A DNA stretch of 64,000 nt, from positions 1 to 64,000 of the forward strand of contig CACHSZ010000001.1 of NCBI GenBank assembly GCA_902582755.1, read 5' to 3'. This DNA comes from an uncultured Alphaproteobacteria bacterium (GTDB lineage: Bacteria > Pseudomonadota > Alphaproteobacteria > HIMB59 > GCA-002718135). Position 1 is the stretch's first letter. Every line of letters begins with the position of its first letter. Under the pieces are notes generated by a model. That model was not told where the DNA came from and did no database searches. It was given only the letters and a program-made list of their open reading frames with translations. Shown piece by piece: positions 1 to 8,184 of the stretch. Both the position numbers and the translations under genes were made by a program.

Positions 1-1
1 A

Positions 2-928
2 TTTATTAACAATTTAAATGAAACAAAAAATATTTTGCTTTTCTATAAAGTTAATAGATCAAATTTATTAGATGATACAATACTTAAAATGACTTCTATA
101 CTTAATCAATATTTTCATATTGATGGTAGTTTACCTCTTTTTAATGGATCAAATAATATTTATACAAAAATAATTTTTAATTCGCTTAATAAAGATAATT
201 ACTTAATAAAGAGAAAATTCACTAATTTTGAGAATGGAATAGCTTTTTATGAAGATAAAAATAAAAAAATTTTCTTTGATGTAGTTCAGCCAACCAAAGA
301 TAAAATAAATTCAAATTTAAGTGCAGGCACTTTGTCAATTGAATTAAGTGGTCATGGAGAAAAAATTTTTACAAATTGTGGAGCTTCAGAGAGTTATGGC
401 AAAAATCCAGAATACCTAAGATATAGTGCAGCACATTCCACAATTATTTTGCAAAATACAAATATTAGTGAAATTAAAGAAGGAAATCCTCATATAAAAT
501 TTCCACAATCTGTGGTTTTCAGGAAAGAAATAAAAAATAATGAAGAAATATTAGAAGGATCACATAATGGGTATTTGAAAAAATTTAACAAAATAGTTAA
601 AAGAAAACTAATTATTCCAACAAATAAAGACAAATTAGTTGGTGAAGATTCATTTATTTCTTATAAAGATAATAATGAAAGACTAATTTTTCATATAAGG
701 TTTCACCTTGCAGAAGAAATGTCTTTCAATTTTACAAACAGTAAAAAAAATGTAATTTTAAAGACTAAACTAAATAATATTTGGTTATTTAAAAGTGATA
801 CAGAATTAGTTGTAGAAGATAGTATATTGGTTGATAACAATCAAACGAAACCTATAAAACAAATTGTATTAAAGGGTATAATAACTGAAAATAAATTAAT
901 AAAAAAATGGTCACTAGAAAAAATTTAA
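2..928 (+). CDS. Heparinase II/III-like protein, C-terminal part (5' end outside window)
   Basis: The reading frame is open to the first bases of the window, so the true start lies upstream and the TTG at 35 is not the real start. About 308 residues are visible. They are rich in beta-strand-like sequence, with the segment GAsESYGKNPEYLRYSAAHST that resembles the beta-sandwich of heparinase II/III-like polysaccharide lyases, where substrate-facing His and Tyr residues lie. Such proteins cleave or modify uronic-acid-containing polysaccharides, and in alphaproteobacteria a member is commonly found just before purH. Its end overlaps the next gene by 22 bases, which suggests co-transcription. The family call rests on the C-terminal domain and the neighbour. 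The substrate is unknown. Confidence 0.7.
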   Translation, partial: FINNLNETKNILLFYKVNRSNLLDDTILKMTSILNQYFHIDGSLPLFNGSNNIYTKIIFNSLNKDNYLIKRKFTNFENGIAFYEDKNKKIFFDVVQPTKDKINSNLSAGTLSIELSGHGEKIFTNCGASESYGKNPEYLRYSAAHSTIILQNTNISEIKEGNPHIKFPQSVVFRKEIKNNEEILEGSHNGYLKKFNKIVKRKLIIPTNKDKLVGEDSFISYKDNNERLIFHIRFHLAEEMSFNFTNSKKNVILKTKLNNIWLFKSDTELVVEDSILVDNNQTKPIKQIVLKGIITENKLIKKWSLEKI

Positions 929-1512
929 AAAAAAAATTTGCTCTAATATCTGTATACGATAAAAAAAAATTAAAGTATTTATGTTCCAATCTCTCTGAAA
1001 ATAATTACAGTTTTATTTCTAGTGGTTCAACAGGAGAAAGAATTAGATCATTAGGTTTTAAATGTCTTGATATTGCTAAAGTTACAAAAATAAATCAAAT
1101 GTTTGACGGTAGAATTAAAACACTTAATCATTTAATTTATGCTTCTCTTCTTTATGTAAGAGATAATAATAATCATAAAAAGCAGTTTTTGTCTTTAAAG
1201 ATCCCAGAAATAGATATTGTAGTAGTTAATTTGTATCCATTTGAAAAGTATGTAAAACAAAATGAAAGTAAAAAAATTATAGAAATGATTGATATTGGTG
1301 GACCAAGTTTATTAAGAGCTGCAAGTAAAAATTTCAATTACATAACACCTGTTATGTTTATTGAAGATTACAATAAATTAATAAATAATATAAAGGTAAA
1401 TAATGGAGTTACTGATATTAAATTTAGAAAAATGATGGCTTCCAAAGTATTTAAGGAAACTTCAAAATATGACAAACTAATTACTAAATGGTTTAATGAA
1501 AATAAAAAATAA
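907..1512 (+). CDS. purH: PurH, N-terminal IMP cyclohydrolase (MGS-like) half, split gene
   Basis: This 201-residue frame matches the MGS-like IMP cyclohydrolase domain of the bifunctional PurH, which closes FAICAR to IMP in the last step of purine synthesis. Recognisable blocks are ALISVYDKKKL at the start, the phosphate loop SSGSTGERI, the NLYPFEKY block, and IDIGGPSLLRAASKN near residues 130-145, which carries the conserved Asp and Lys. The usual KTLHP signature reads KTLNH here. The frame stops at 1512 just before the sequence that normally links to the transformylase domain, and that domain continues in another frame from 1496. One surplus base in an A run would explain the break. The overlap with the heparinase-like gene suggests an operon. 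Confidence 0.85.
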   Translation: MVTRKNLKKKFALISVYDKKKLKYLCSNLSENNYSFISSGSTGERIRSLGFKCLDIAKVTKINQMFDGRIKTLNHLIYASLLYVRDNNNHKKQFLSLKIPEIDIVVVNLYPFEKYVKQNESKKIIEMIDIGGPSLLRAASKNFNYITPVMFIEDYNKLINNIKVNNGVTDIKFRKMMASKVFKETSKYDKLITKWFNENKK

Positions 1513-2413
1513 AAAAATGTTATTAAGATATGGTGAAAACCCTAGTCAAAATGCTTATTTGATCAAAGCTCCTGGTAAAGCCATTTTTGATTACCAAATA
1601 AGTGGAAAAAAAATAAGTTATAATAATATAATTGATGTTGATAGTGGAATTAAGTGTCTTGCTGAATTTAATGAACCAACAGCAATAATTGTAAAACATA
1701 CAAACCCATGTGGGGCAGCTTCTGCAAAAAACATCAATCTTGCTTTTAAAAAATCATATGAAAGTGATCCTAAGAGTGCATTTGGGGGTATAGTTTTTTT
1801 AAATAGAAATGTTAATTTTGTACTAGCTAAAAAAATTATTAAAAATTTTTTTGAAATGATTGTTGCGTCTAATTTTGACATAGATGCTATAAATTTATTG
1901 AAAACAAAAAAAAATTTAATTTTGTTAAAAATTCCAAAGACAAAAAAACAAAAAATGGAATTTAAATCTACTTTATTTGGTGATCTTTATCAATCAAGGG
2001 ATTTGAAACTAATAAATAATAGATTTATTAATTTAGTTTCAAAAAAAATAGGATCTAAAAAATCAATTGAAGACTTATTATTTGCAATTAAAATTGTAAA
2101 ACATTTAAAGTCTAATGCAGTTGTTTTAGTTAATAATAAACAAACAGTTGGTTTAGGTCATGGCCAAACAAACAGATATGATGCTATAAATTCAGCAATT
2201 AAAAATAAAAAAATTTATTTTAAAAATAAGTTATTTGTTTGCGCTTCAGATGGTTTTTTTCCATTTACTGATAGTTTAGCTTTATTAAATAGAAATGGTT
2301 GTTCTGTTGTTGCACAACCATTTGGATCTATAAATGATCAAAAAAATATAGCTTTTGCAATTAAAAATAATATATCATTATATTTTATTAAAAATAGATT
2401 ATTTAAACATTGA
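1496..2413 (+). CDS. purH: PurH, C-terminal AICAR transformylase half, split gene
   Basis: This 305-residue frame is the AICAR transformylase domain of PurH, which transfers a formyl group from 10-formyl-THF to AICAR. Conserved blocks are LRYGENPSQNAY at the domain start, KHTNPCG with the catalytic Lys-His pair near residue 67, SAFGGIV, and the closing FFPFTDSL and AQPFGSINDQKN, ending in RLFKH like canonical RHFKH. No further stop or frameshift is seen. It starts at ATG 1496 inside the first half, or at ATG 1517 directly before the LRYGENP block. The two halves sum to 506 residues, close to a normal one-piece PurH (about 500-530). So either a single-base indel splits the gene, or it is a natural split with a 17-base overlap. 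Confidence 0.88.
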   Translation: MKIKNKKMLLRYGENPSQNAYLIKAPGKAIFDYQISGKKISYNNIIDVDSGIKCLAEFNEPTAIIVKHTNPCGAASAKNINLAFKKSYESDPKSAFGGIVFLNRNVNFVLAKKIIKNFFEMIVASNFDIDAINLLKTKKNLILLKIPKTKKQKMEFKSTLFGDLYQSRDLKLINNRFINLVSKKIGSKKSIEDLLFAIKIVKHLKSNAVVLVNNKQTVGLGHGQTNRYDAINSAIKNKKIYFKNKLFVCASDGFFPFTDSLALLNRNGCSVVAQPFGSINDQKNIAFAIKNNISLYFIKNRLFKH

Positions 2414-2559
2414 GTAATAAAAATATTTTACCCAAATACATCAAGATTTTAATTAAAAATTATCCTAAGATTTATTCTGGTAGAAAAAATTTCAAAGATC
2501 ATCATATTAGAATTATAAAAACAATTAATTTAATTAAAAAATACTTTAACAAAAAATAA
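2410..2559 (+). CDS. Possible small basic protein of 49 residues
   Basis: A TTG codon overlapping the purH stop by four bases opens a 49-residue frame. The product is very basic (many Lys, with some Arg and His) and holds the stretch YPKIYSGRKNFKDHH. The stop-start overlap and the lack of internal stops in this AT-rich stretch hint at a real, translationally coupled gene. There is no recognisable domain and no clear ribosome binding site. It could equally be chance. No function is proposed. Confidence 0.3.
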   Translation: MSNKNILPKYIKILIKNYPKIYSGRKNFKDHHIRIIKTINLIKKYFNKK

Positions 2560-2629
2560 ATTGTCAATTCATTGTTTCTCTTAATACGTTTCGTGTGTTT
2601 ACTGAGGCAAAAATTTGTTGTAAGTAGAC

Positions 2630-3235
2630 ATGATGAAAAAACCAAATTTACTTTTTCCAACACCAGTTTGGACATTGGAGTTAGAAAATTTTAAATCTGT
2701 TAATGAAGATATGTATAATTATATAAAGAATGAACAAGCAAGTGATAGTAACGGAATAAATAAAAGCAATATTAAAGGTTGGCACTCAAAAGATTTTGAT
2801 CTTGATCATAGTGAGCCAAAGAAATTTATTAAACTTATATCTTCATCCATTGAACAAGTAATGACTGATATGAATTGGGATAAAGAAAAACAAGTTGTTA
2901 AAATAAATAATATGTGGGCAATAATAAATACAGGTGGATCATCTAATGCACAACATCAGCATGGTAATAGTAATATAAGTGGCGCATATTATGTTCGAGC
3001 TCCGAAGAACTCCGGTGATATTGTTTTTTACGATCCGAGACCAGCTCCTGTTTATTTTCATCCTAATGCTAAGAGCCCTAATTTATTAAATGCACAAGTA
3101 AATAGTGTTAGTCCTAAAGAAGGTGTATTGGTATTATTCCCTAGTTACTTAGATCATTCAGTCAATAAAAACTTATCTAATGAGGAAAGAATTGTAATAA
3201 GTTTTAATATAAGAATAAATTCAAAAGGTAATTAA
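2630..3235 (+). CDS. Putative 2OG-Fe(II) oxygenase (TIGR02466-like)
   Basis: A protein of 201 residues of the short cyanophage and marine-bacterial 2OG-Fe(II) oxygenase type. It begins LFPTPVWTLEL, typical of the family. Metal ligands are probably in QHQHGNSNISGAYYV near residues 105-120, with the distal His in FPSYLDHSV and the 2-oxoglutarate Arg in EERIVISF near the end. These enzymes hydroxylate an unknown substrate using 2-oxoglutarate, iron and oxygen. It could start at ATG 2630 or ATG 2633. It stands alone and faces a second, diverged member of the same family, which suggests separately acquired cassettes in a surface-glycan region rather than an operon. Confidence 0.7.
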   Translation: MMKKPNLLFPTPVWTLELENFKSVNEDMYNYIKNEQASDSNGINKSNIKGWHSKDFDLDHSEPKKFIKLISSSIEQVMTDMNWDKEKQVVKINNMWAIINTGGSSNAQHQHGNSNISGAYYVRAPKNSGDIVFYDPRPAPVYFHPNAKSPNLLNAQVNSVSPKEGVLVLFPSYLDHSVNKNLSNEERIVISFNIRINSKGN

Positions 3236-3263
3236 TTAGGTAATTGTTTTATCAAAATTAAAT

Positions 3264-3941
3264 TTAAAATTTAGTCCAGTTTTTAAAATTTGGCATTAAA
3301 TGTTCAAATCCATCACTATCTTTTAACATTATACTTATGTCTCCAGAAATAGAAATTCGAGGTTCACCTGATTGATTAGGCATGGTTGCATGTAGTGTTT
3401 TTGATGGAAAAATTATTATAGAATCTTGCTCTAGGTCAAACATTGATCTATCAGAATTGTAAGCATTAGGCTTATTAATTAAAGACTTATCTAGCTTACT
3501 ATTTGTAAAAATATTTTTTGCAATTTCATTTTGTAATTCGTTTGATCTAAAAATAATTCCTCCTGATTTAGGAGGTTTTAAAAGATAGTAAGCAAAACTT
3601 ATATTTGATTGTGCATGTGTATGAAAATTTATACTTTGTTTGTTCTTAGTATATGTTGCCCAAGATCTTTGATAATATATATCAAGAAGCTTAGTATTTA
3701 TTTCTAAAAGTTGAAGATATTTTATTATGGTGTTAGAAATTTTATTTGATATGCTTTTAAATATCTTATTTTCAAACAAAAACTCATAACCTTTAGTATC
3801 ACCTGTCCAAGCGTACTCAGAATTTGTATTAGTATTTTCCTGCATACGAATAATTTCATCAACTAATAATTTTCTTTCATTTTCATCAATTAGTATCTTA
3901 TCTTGTGCAACTGTTAATGGAAATAAATTTAAAGCTTTCAT
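3264..3941 (-). CDS. Putative 2OG-Fe(II) oxygenase (TIGR02466-like), second copy
   Basis: A 225-residue protein with the same layout as the convergent gene at 2630-3235 but little direct identity. It has an N-terminal NLFPLTVAQDKI segment and an iron-binding FHTHAQSNISFAYYLLKPP near residue 105. GGIIFRSNE, the distal His in FPSKTLHATMP and the Arg in GEPRISISGDI follow. The substrate is unknown, and free amino acid, sugar or peptide hydroxylation are all possible. It is separated from the next gene by about 64 bases and has no visible partner. The pair facing each other probably reflects separate acquisition, because the sequences are well diverged. Confidence 0.7.
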   Translation of the reverse strand: MKALNLFPLTVAQDKILIDENERKLLVDEIIRMQENTNTNSEYAWTGDTKGYEFLFENKIFKSISNKISNTIIKYLQLLEINTKLLDIYYQRSWATYTKNKQSINFHTHAQSNISFAYYLLKPPKSGGIIFRSNELQNEIAKNIFTNSKLDKSLINKPNAYNSDRSMFDLEQDSIIIFPSKTLHATMPNQSGEPRISISGDISIMLKDSDGFEHLMPNFKNWTKF

Positions 3942-4005
3942 TCTTTCTTAATAACATTGTGATTGGTTATATGAAATAAAAATTAACTTTTTTGTAATTT
4001 CGGTG

Positions 4006-4755
4006 TTATTTTTTGATATTTTTTAAAAAATTAGTTATCTCTATATTGCTATCTTGTAATTTGTTTATTATCATTTTTCCATGAATGCCCACAAAATGAA
4101 AAAAATTTGGTTTTTTGATTTTCACTGAATTTGGGAGAAAGGGCATATAATTCCATTCAGCTCCTAATTCATTAAATATAACTGTGTTGTCTAAAATAAA
4201 TTCATTAAGCAACATGTTATCTGAATTTTTACCTTTTGGTTTTAATTTTTTATTTAATCTTTCAATCATATATTTAGAAATTTTTTTGGCAGTAAGATTA
4301 TCACAAAATGTAACTCCCGAATTAAAATATCCTATATTATCACTCAAATTATTAACAGTTCTAAATATCTTTGAAGAGTTTCCTTCTGGTTCTCTTACAT
4401 TCATCAAGCCTTTAATTAGTGGTAATTCTTCAGCATCAGGATAAATATAAACATCATTGTCTATATAAATAATATAATCATAATTGTTATTAAAATGAAA
4501 ATATCTATCAAATGAGTAGTGTTTGTTTTTTGTTTCTAAGAAATCAAAAGTTCCATATTTTTTTTCATATATACTTTCCTCAACTAAATAATAATCATAA
4601 TTAAATTTTTTGCAGTAAGCTTTTACAGATGGAATAAACATTTCTCTGATTGGATTAATGGTATTGTTGTTACCCCATTGTGTTCCTTTATCTATATCAA
4701 CTTGTATAATTAAGTATTTAGAATTCATTAAAGTTAATTCGATATTAAATGACAC
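4006..4755 (-). CDS. GT8-like glycosyltransferase
   Basis: A protein of 249 residues with a GT-A glycosyltransferase layout. It has an N-terminal strand KYLIIQVDID, then YDYIIYIDNDVYIYPDA, whose DND is a DxD-type nucleotide-sugar and metal-binding motif near residue 100. Next come GYFNSGVTFC, typical of the acceptor side, and a C-terminal FFHFVGIHGKM resembling the HxGxxK segment of GT8. It probably adds a sugar to a surface glycan. The chosen ATG gives nine extra residues before a second ATG (4728), which would make the protein start MNSKYLIIQ and may be the real start. Orientation is opposite to the next gene. Confidence 0.6.
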   Translation of the reverse strand: MSFNIELTLMNSKYLIIQVDIDKGTQWGNNNTINPIREMFIPSVKAYCKKFNYDYYLVEESIYEKKYGTFDFLETKNKHYSFDRYFHFNNNYDYIIYIDNDVYIYPDAEELPLIKGLMNVREPEGNSSKIFRTVNNLSDNIGYFNSGVTFCDNLTAKKISKYMIERLNKKLKPKGKNSDNMLLNEFILDNTVIFNELGAEWNYMPFLPNSVKIKKPNFFHFVGIHGKMIINKLQDSNIEITNFLKNIKK

Positions 4756-4879
4756 TTTTGATTTTTACTATAAGTAAGATCTCTAAAAATAATTTTTTTA
4801 TTAAAAAAGGTTAATTGTTCCAATAGATAAATATCAATAAGTTTGATTTATAACTATGTAATGCTATTAATTAAGGATA

Positions 4880-5842
4880 ATGAATATTTGTGGCATAAAT
4901 TTATTCGAGGGTGAAAAATATAGACGCATACAGAATCAATTAAAGGTCATACAAGAAATTTTTTTAGTAAATAAAAATAATAAATTTATATATCTAGGTA
5001 GGAATGTTCAAGATGATGACTATGAAAAGTATGATGCTTTTGTTACTTGTGGAGATGTTAAGATAGCGTTAGATCAAAATTTGATTGATATTTTTCTTAA
5101 GTTACAATCTTCCAAAAAACCTAGATTAATTAGAGATGTAACATATTTGAGAATTATACCCAAATTGACTAAATTAGATGTTAATCAATATCCAAGATTT
5201 ACATGGAACAGCATCTTGCCAAATAAGATGAATTTTCCATTTGACTCAAAATATGACAGATGGCTGGAAATTAAGAAAAAATATAACTTAGTTGTTAAAG
5301 ACTATAAACCTCAAGGGGACAAAATATTGTTTCTTTTACAAAATCCTACAGATTCATCTTTGAATGTTTTAAACTTTTATCAAGATGGATATTTAAATTT
5401 TATGATTAAAACTATAAATGAAATTTTCAAATTTACTGATAGGCAGATAGTTTTAAGAGGCCATCCTATGAACTCGAATAATGATGTTTTTTTAAATTAT
5501 TTGTTAAAAATATTTTTAAAAAGTAACAGATTAATTGTTTCAAATAATAAAAATTTAGAGGATGATTTAAGGGATAATATCAAATGTGTAATAAGTTATA
5601 ATAGTTCAGGGTCAGTAGAAGCTTTATTTCATGGAGTTAATGTAATAAATCTTTCTAAGGCAAACCCGTGTTTTACTGCTGCATCAAATAAATTATCAGA
5701 CATAGAAAATCTAAAAAATCTTGATAGAGAGGATTTTCTTAAAAAAATTGCATTTTTACATTGGGAAAATGAGGAGTTAAAGAGTGAAATCACTAGAAAA
5801 TATTTAAGTAATCTTTTAACAGAGTCTATTCCTAAAAGTTAA
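4880..5842 (+). CDS. Capsule-synthesis-like protein (GT-B fold)
   Basis: A 320-residue protein. The second half contains the paired features of Kdo-transferase or capsule-synthesis (KpsS/KpsC-like) proteins: VLRGHPMNSNND near residue 195 and SYNSSGSVEALFHGVNVINL near residue 240, the usual C-terminal donor site of GT-B enzymes. The N-terminal half (start MNICGINLFEGEKYRRI) is not recognised. It probably builds or transfers a sugar onto a surface polysaccharide. It is flanked on both sides by genes on the opposite strand and so is its own transcription unit. Confidence 0.5.
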   Translation: MNICGINLFEGEKYRRIQNQLKVIQEIFLVNKNNKFIYLGRNVQDDDYEKYDAFVTCGDVKIALDQNLIDIFLKLQSSKKPRLIRDVTYLRIIPKLTKLDVNQYPRFTWNSILPNKMNFPFDSKYDRWLEIKKKYNLVVKDYKPQGDKILFLLQNPTDSSLNVLNFYQDGYLNFMIKTINEIFKFTDRQIVLRGHPMNSNNDVFLNYLLKIFLKSNRLIVSNNKNLEDDLRDNIKCVISYNSSGSVEALFHGVNVINLSKANPCFTAASNKLSDIENLKNLDREDFLKKIAFLHWENEELKSEITRKYLSNLLTESIPKS

Positions 5843-5859
5843 ACTAAGTTAATTATATT

Positions 5860-6714
5860 TTATAAATCTAAATTATCATTTGATTTAAAAAATCTTGATA
5901 ATTCTTCTTTAGAATATAATTTATTTTCAGATTTTACATAAGGTGAAACAATACAAATATTTTCGGAGTTATCATTAATTTGTTTATAAGACTGATTACT
6001 TTCTTTTTTACTAATTTTTTCATAAAGATTGTAATCTAATTCATAATATTTTTTTAACAAATTTAAATTTTCTTTAGAAGGAGTAAAACTAAAATTATAA
6101 TTATGTTCCTGATAACGCGAATACAAAACTGAAGGTAGTTCAAACCGTGATAAAATGTTTGATAAAAAAATATCCCAATTTTCTAAAGTATTTACCATAT
6201 CAAAATAATTAATATTCTGAATAGCAATATCTAAAGCTCTTCTTGATATAGATTTACCACTACTATATTCACCGCTAAATTGCCTGGTTATTAGATTATC
6301 TCTGAAATTTTCAGCTTCTTTTTTTATAAAGTATTCGAAAGGAAATTTAGAAGGATCTTTTTTATCTTTATGGAGAGTAAATTTATAATTTGAGATCATT
6401 CTTTGAGTTGGTTCTCTGACAATAGTGAACTTAAAACAATTTTTAATATCATCACAGAAATCATAATTTAAATGACCGGATATAAATTTAGGTTTTTGTT
6501 TTATAGAATCAAAAGGCAATAATCTTTCTTTATAACTTTTATTATATTTTATTCTATGAAAATCAAAATTCTTTAATATGCTAGAAAGTTTTGCAAATAT
6601 ATGATCAATTGTAGTGCCCCCACTTTTTGGAACATGCATAAAGTAAATTGAATTATTTAAATATATATTTTTCTTAAAATTATAGCTTGGTACTAGATTA
6701 AATTTGACTTTCAT
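5860..6714 (-). CDS. Sulfotransferase-family protein
   Basis: A 284-residue protein with the PAPS 5'-phosphosulfate loop HVPKSGGTTIDHIFAKL near residue 27 and the 3'-phosphate block FTIVREPTQRMISNYKF near residue 97. Both are diagnostic of carbohydrate-type sulfotransferases. RQFSG near residue 145 is also seen in bacterial members. It would transfer sulfate from PAPS to a glycan hydroxyl. Its first 17 bases overlap the end of the upstream methyltransferase gene, so the two are probably one two-gene unit that decorates the same glycan. The C-terminal 40 residues look specific to this protein. Confidence 0.8.
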   Translation of the reverse strand: MKVKFNLVPSYNFKKNIYLNNSIYFMHVPKSGGTTIDHIFAKLSSILKNFDFHRIKYNKSYKERLLPFDSIKQKPKFISGHLNYDFCDDIKNCFKFTIVREPTQRMISNYKFTLHKDKKDPSKFPFEYFIKKEAENFRDNLITRQFSGEYSSGKSISRRALDIAIQNINYFDMVNTLENWDIFLSNILSRFELPSVLYSRYQEHNYNFSFTPSKENLNLLKKYYELDYNLYEKISKKESNQSYKQINDNSENICIVSPYVKSENKLYSKEELSRFFKSNDNLDL

Positions 6715-7405
6715 TTATTTTTCTTATTTCGATCAAATTGTTATTTGTTTTAGGATATTTATTACTAATTAAAGTTAAAACATTATAGTTGTATTTTCTT
6801 AAATTTTTATCAAAATAATTTTTAAAACTTAATAAATCATTACTTTGTGCATCTTCAATTATGTAAATACCATCAGATTTAAGACGATCGATAGAATGTT
6901 CAAATAAATTTATAGCTGCGGAAAAAGTATGAAGTCCATCGTCAATGATCAAATTAAAATTCTCTTCATCTATTTCTTTCCACATTTGAAGAACTGATTT
7001 TTTATCTGCCTGATCAACATAAAATGTTTTGATTCTCGTTTCTCTAAATAATATTTTTTTATCAATATCAGCTCCATAAATTTCAGCATTTTCAAAATAA
7101 TCTCTCCATGCTCTTAAACTGGCGCCGGGTTTACCAGTTAAGCCCATATTTGAAATTAATTCAGGATTATTTGTGCCAATTCCACACTCAAATAATTTTA
7201 AAATCTCTCCTCTACAATGATCAAATAATTTTGAATAATAACTGCCGTAAGTATGAGCATTCCATTGATACGGTTTTGAGGTTTCTTGACTTATTGTTCC
7301 TTTATCTGAACCATAATGATCAAACAGATAATTAAGAACATAGTTAGATGATTGATAAAAATCATTAATTTTGTATTCAAAAACATTTTTATTATTATTT
7401 TCCAT
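6698..7405 (-). CDS. Class I SAM-dependent methyltransferase
   Basis: A protein of 235 residues. After YLFDHYGSDKGT it has KLFECGIGTNN, motif I of class I methyltransferases, near residue 90, then EIYGADIDKK for the SAM ribose acidic residue, and NLIIDDGLHTFSAAIN near residue 150. SDGIYIIEDA comes next. This pattern resembles sugar or macrolide O-methyltransferases of the rhamnosyl O-methyltransferase / MycE type. It heads a two-gene leftward unit with the sulfotransferase. Substrate unknown, probably a surface sugar. Confidence 0.7.
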   Translation of the reverse strand: MENNNKNVFEYKINDFYQSSNYVLNYLFDHYGSDKGTISQETSKPYQWNAHTYGSYYSKLFDHCRGEILKLFECGIGTNNPELISNMGLTGKPGASLRAWRDYFENAEIYGADIDKKILFRETRIKTFYVDQADKKSVLQMWKEIDEENFNLIIDDGLHTFSAAINLFEHSIDRLKSDGIYIIEDAQSNDLLSFKNYFDKNLRKYNYNVLTLISNKYPKTNNNLIEIRKINESQI

Positions 7406-7460
7406 AAAAACTTGTTACAAAAAAGTAGGTTATATTATAATTTATTTAATATTTAATAAA

Positions 7461-8171
7461 ATGCAAAATATAAATATAAACCCGAGTGATTTAAGTGTTA
7501 TTTTTTGGAATAAAATTTTAGAAAATTCATATTTAAAATCTGAAACTTATAAAGAAGAGTTTTTTTCAAAAATCGATAGCTTAGATAAGCTAAGAGTATC
7601 AAGTGATTATAATACTGGTTCAATAACCTCAACAACTTCTTGGTTGTTATATTCCCTAACAATATATTTTAAACCAGTAACTATAATTGAAGTAGGTAGC
7701 TTCATAGGAAAATCTATAATCAGCATGGCCCTTGGTGCAGACACTTATAAAGAAGAGTATGAAAGTAAGATTTTTTGTTGTGATATGTCAAATGATATTA
7801 CTCTTCCAAAATTATCGTTAAACAAAATCACTCAATTTAATAAAACTAAAAGTCAAAAAATGTTTAAAGAATTGGATGGTAAACATTCTTTTGATTTAGT
7901 TCATATTGATGGGAGATTGGGTAATGAAGATTTTGAATTAATAAAAAAAAATATTAGTGATAAAACAATTTTTATTTTAGATGATTTTGAAGGAAAGGAA
8001 AAAGGTGTTATTAATTACATACAATTTATTCAAAACTTTAATAATTCAGATTTTAAATATTTATTAGTTTACCCAATTCAAAATGAAACATTGTCAAAAT
8101 TTAAACTTGTAGAGAGAAGCACTAGTGCAGTGTTATTACCTACTAGAAGTTTAGGCTTTACAAATCAGTAA
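7461..8171 (+). CDS. Class I SAM-dependent methyltransferase
   Basis: The start is set at ATG 7461 (MQNININPSDL), giving 236 residues. The longer frame from 7371 would overlap the divergent gene and adds a low-complexity leader. The protein has IIEVGSFIGKSIISMALG (motif I) near residue 80, IFCCDMSND, FDLVHIDGRLGNEDFE near residue 140 and IFILDDFEGKEKG. The HIDG and LDDF pair is typical of MT24-type methyltransferases. It probably methylates a small molecule or sugar. It stands alone between two leftward genes. Confidence 0.65.
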   Translation: MQNININPSDLSVIFWNKILENSYLKSETYKEEFFSKIDSLDKLRVSSDYNTGSITSTTSWLLYSLTIYFKPVTIIEVGSFIGKSIISMALGADTYKEEYESKIFCCDMSNDITLPKLSLNKITQFNKTKSQKMFKELDGKHSFDLVHIDGRLGNEDFELIKKNISDKTIFILDDFEGKEKGVINYIQFIQNFNNSDFKYLLVYPIQNETLSKFKLVERSTSAVLLPTRSLGFTNQ

Positions 8172-8184
8172 TCTTTCAAAAAAA

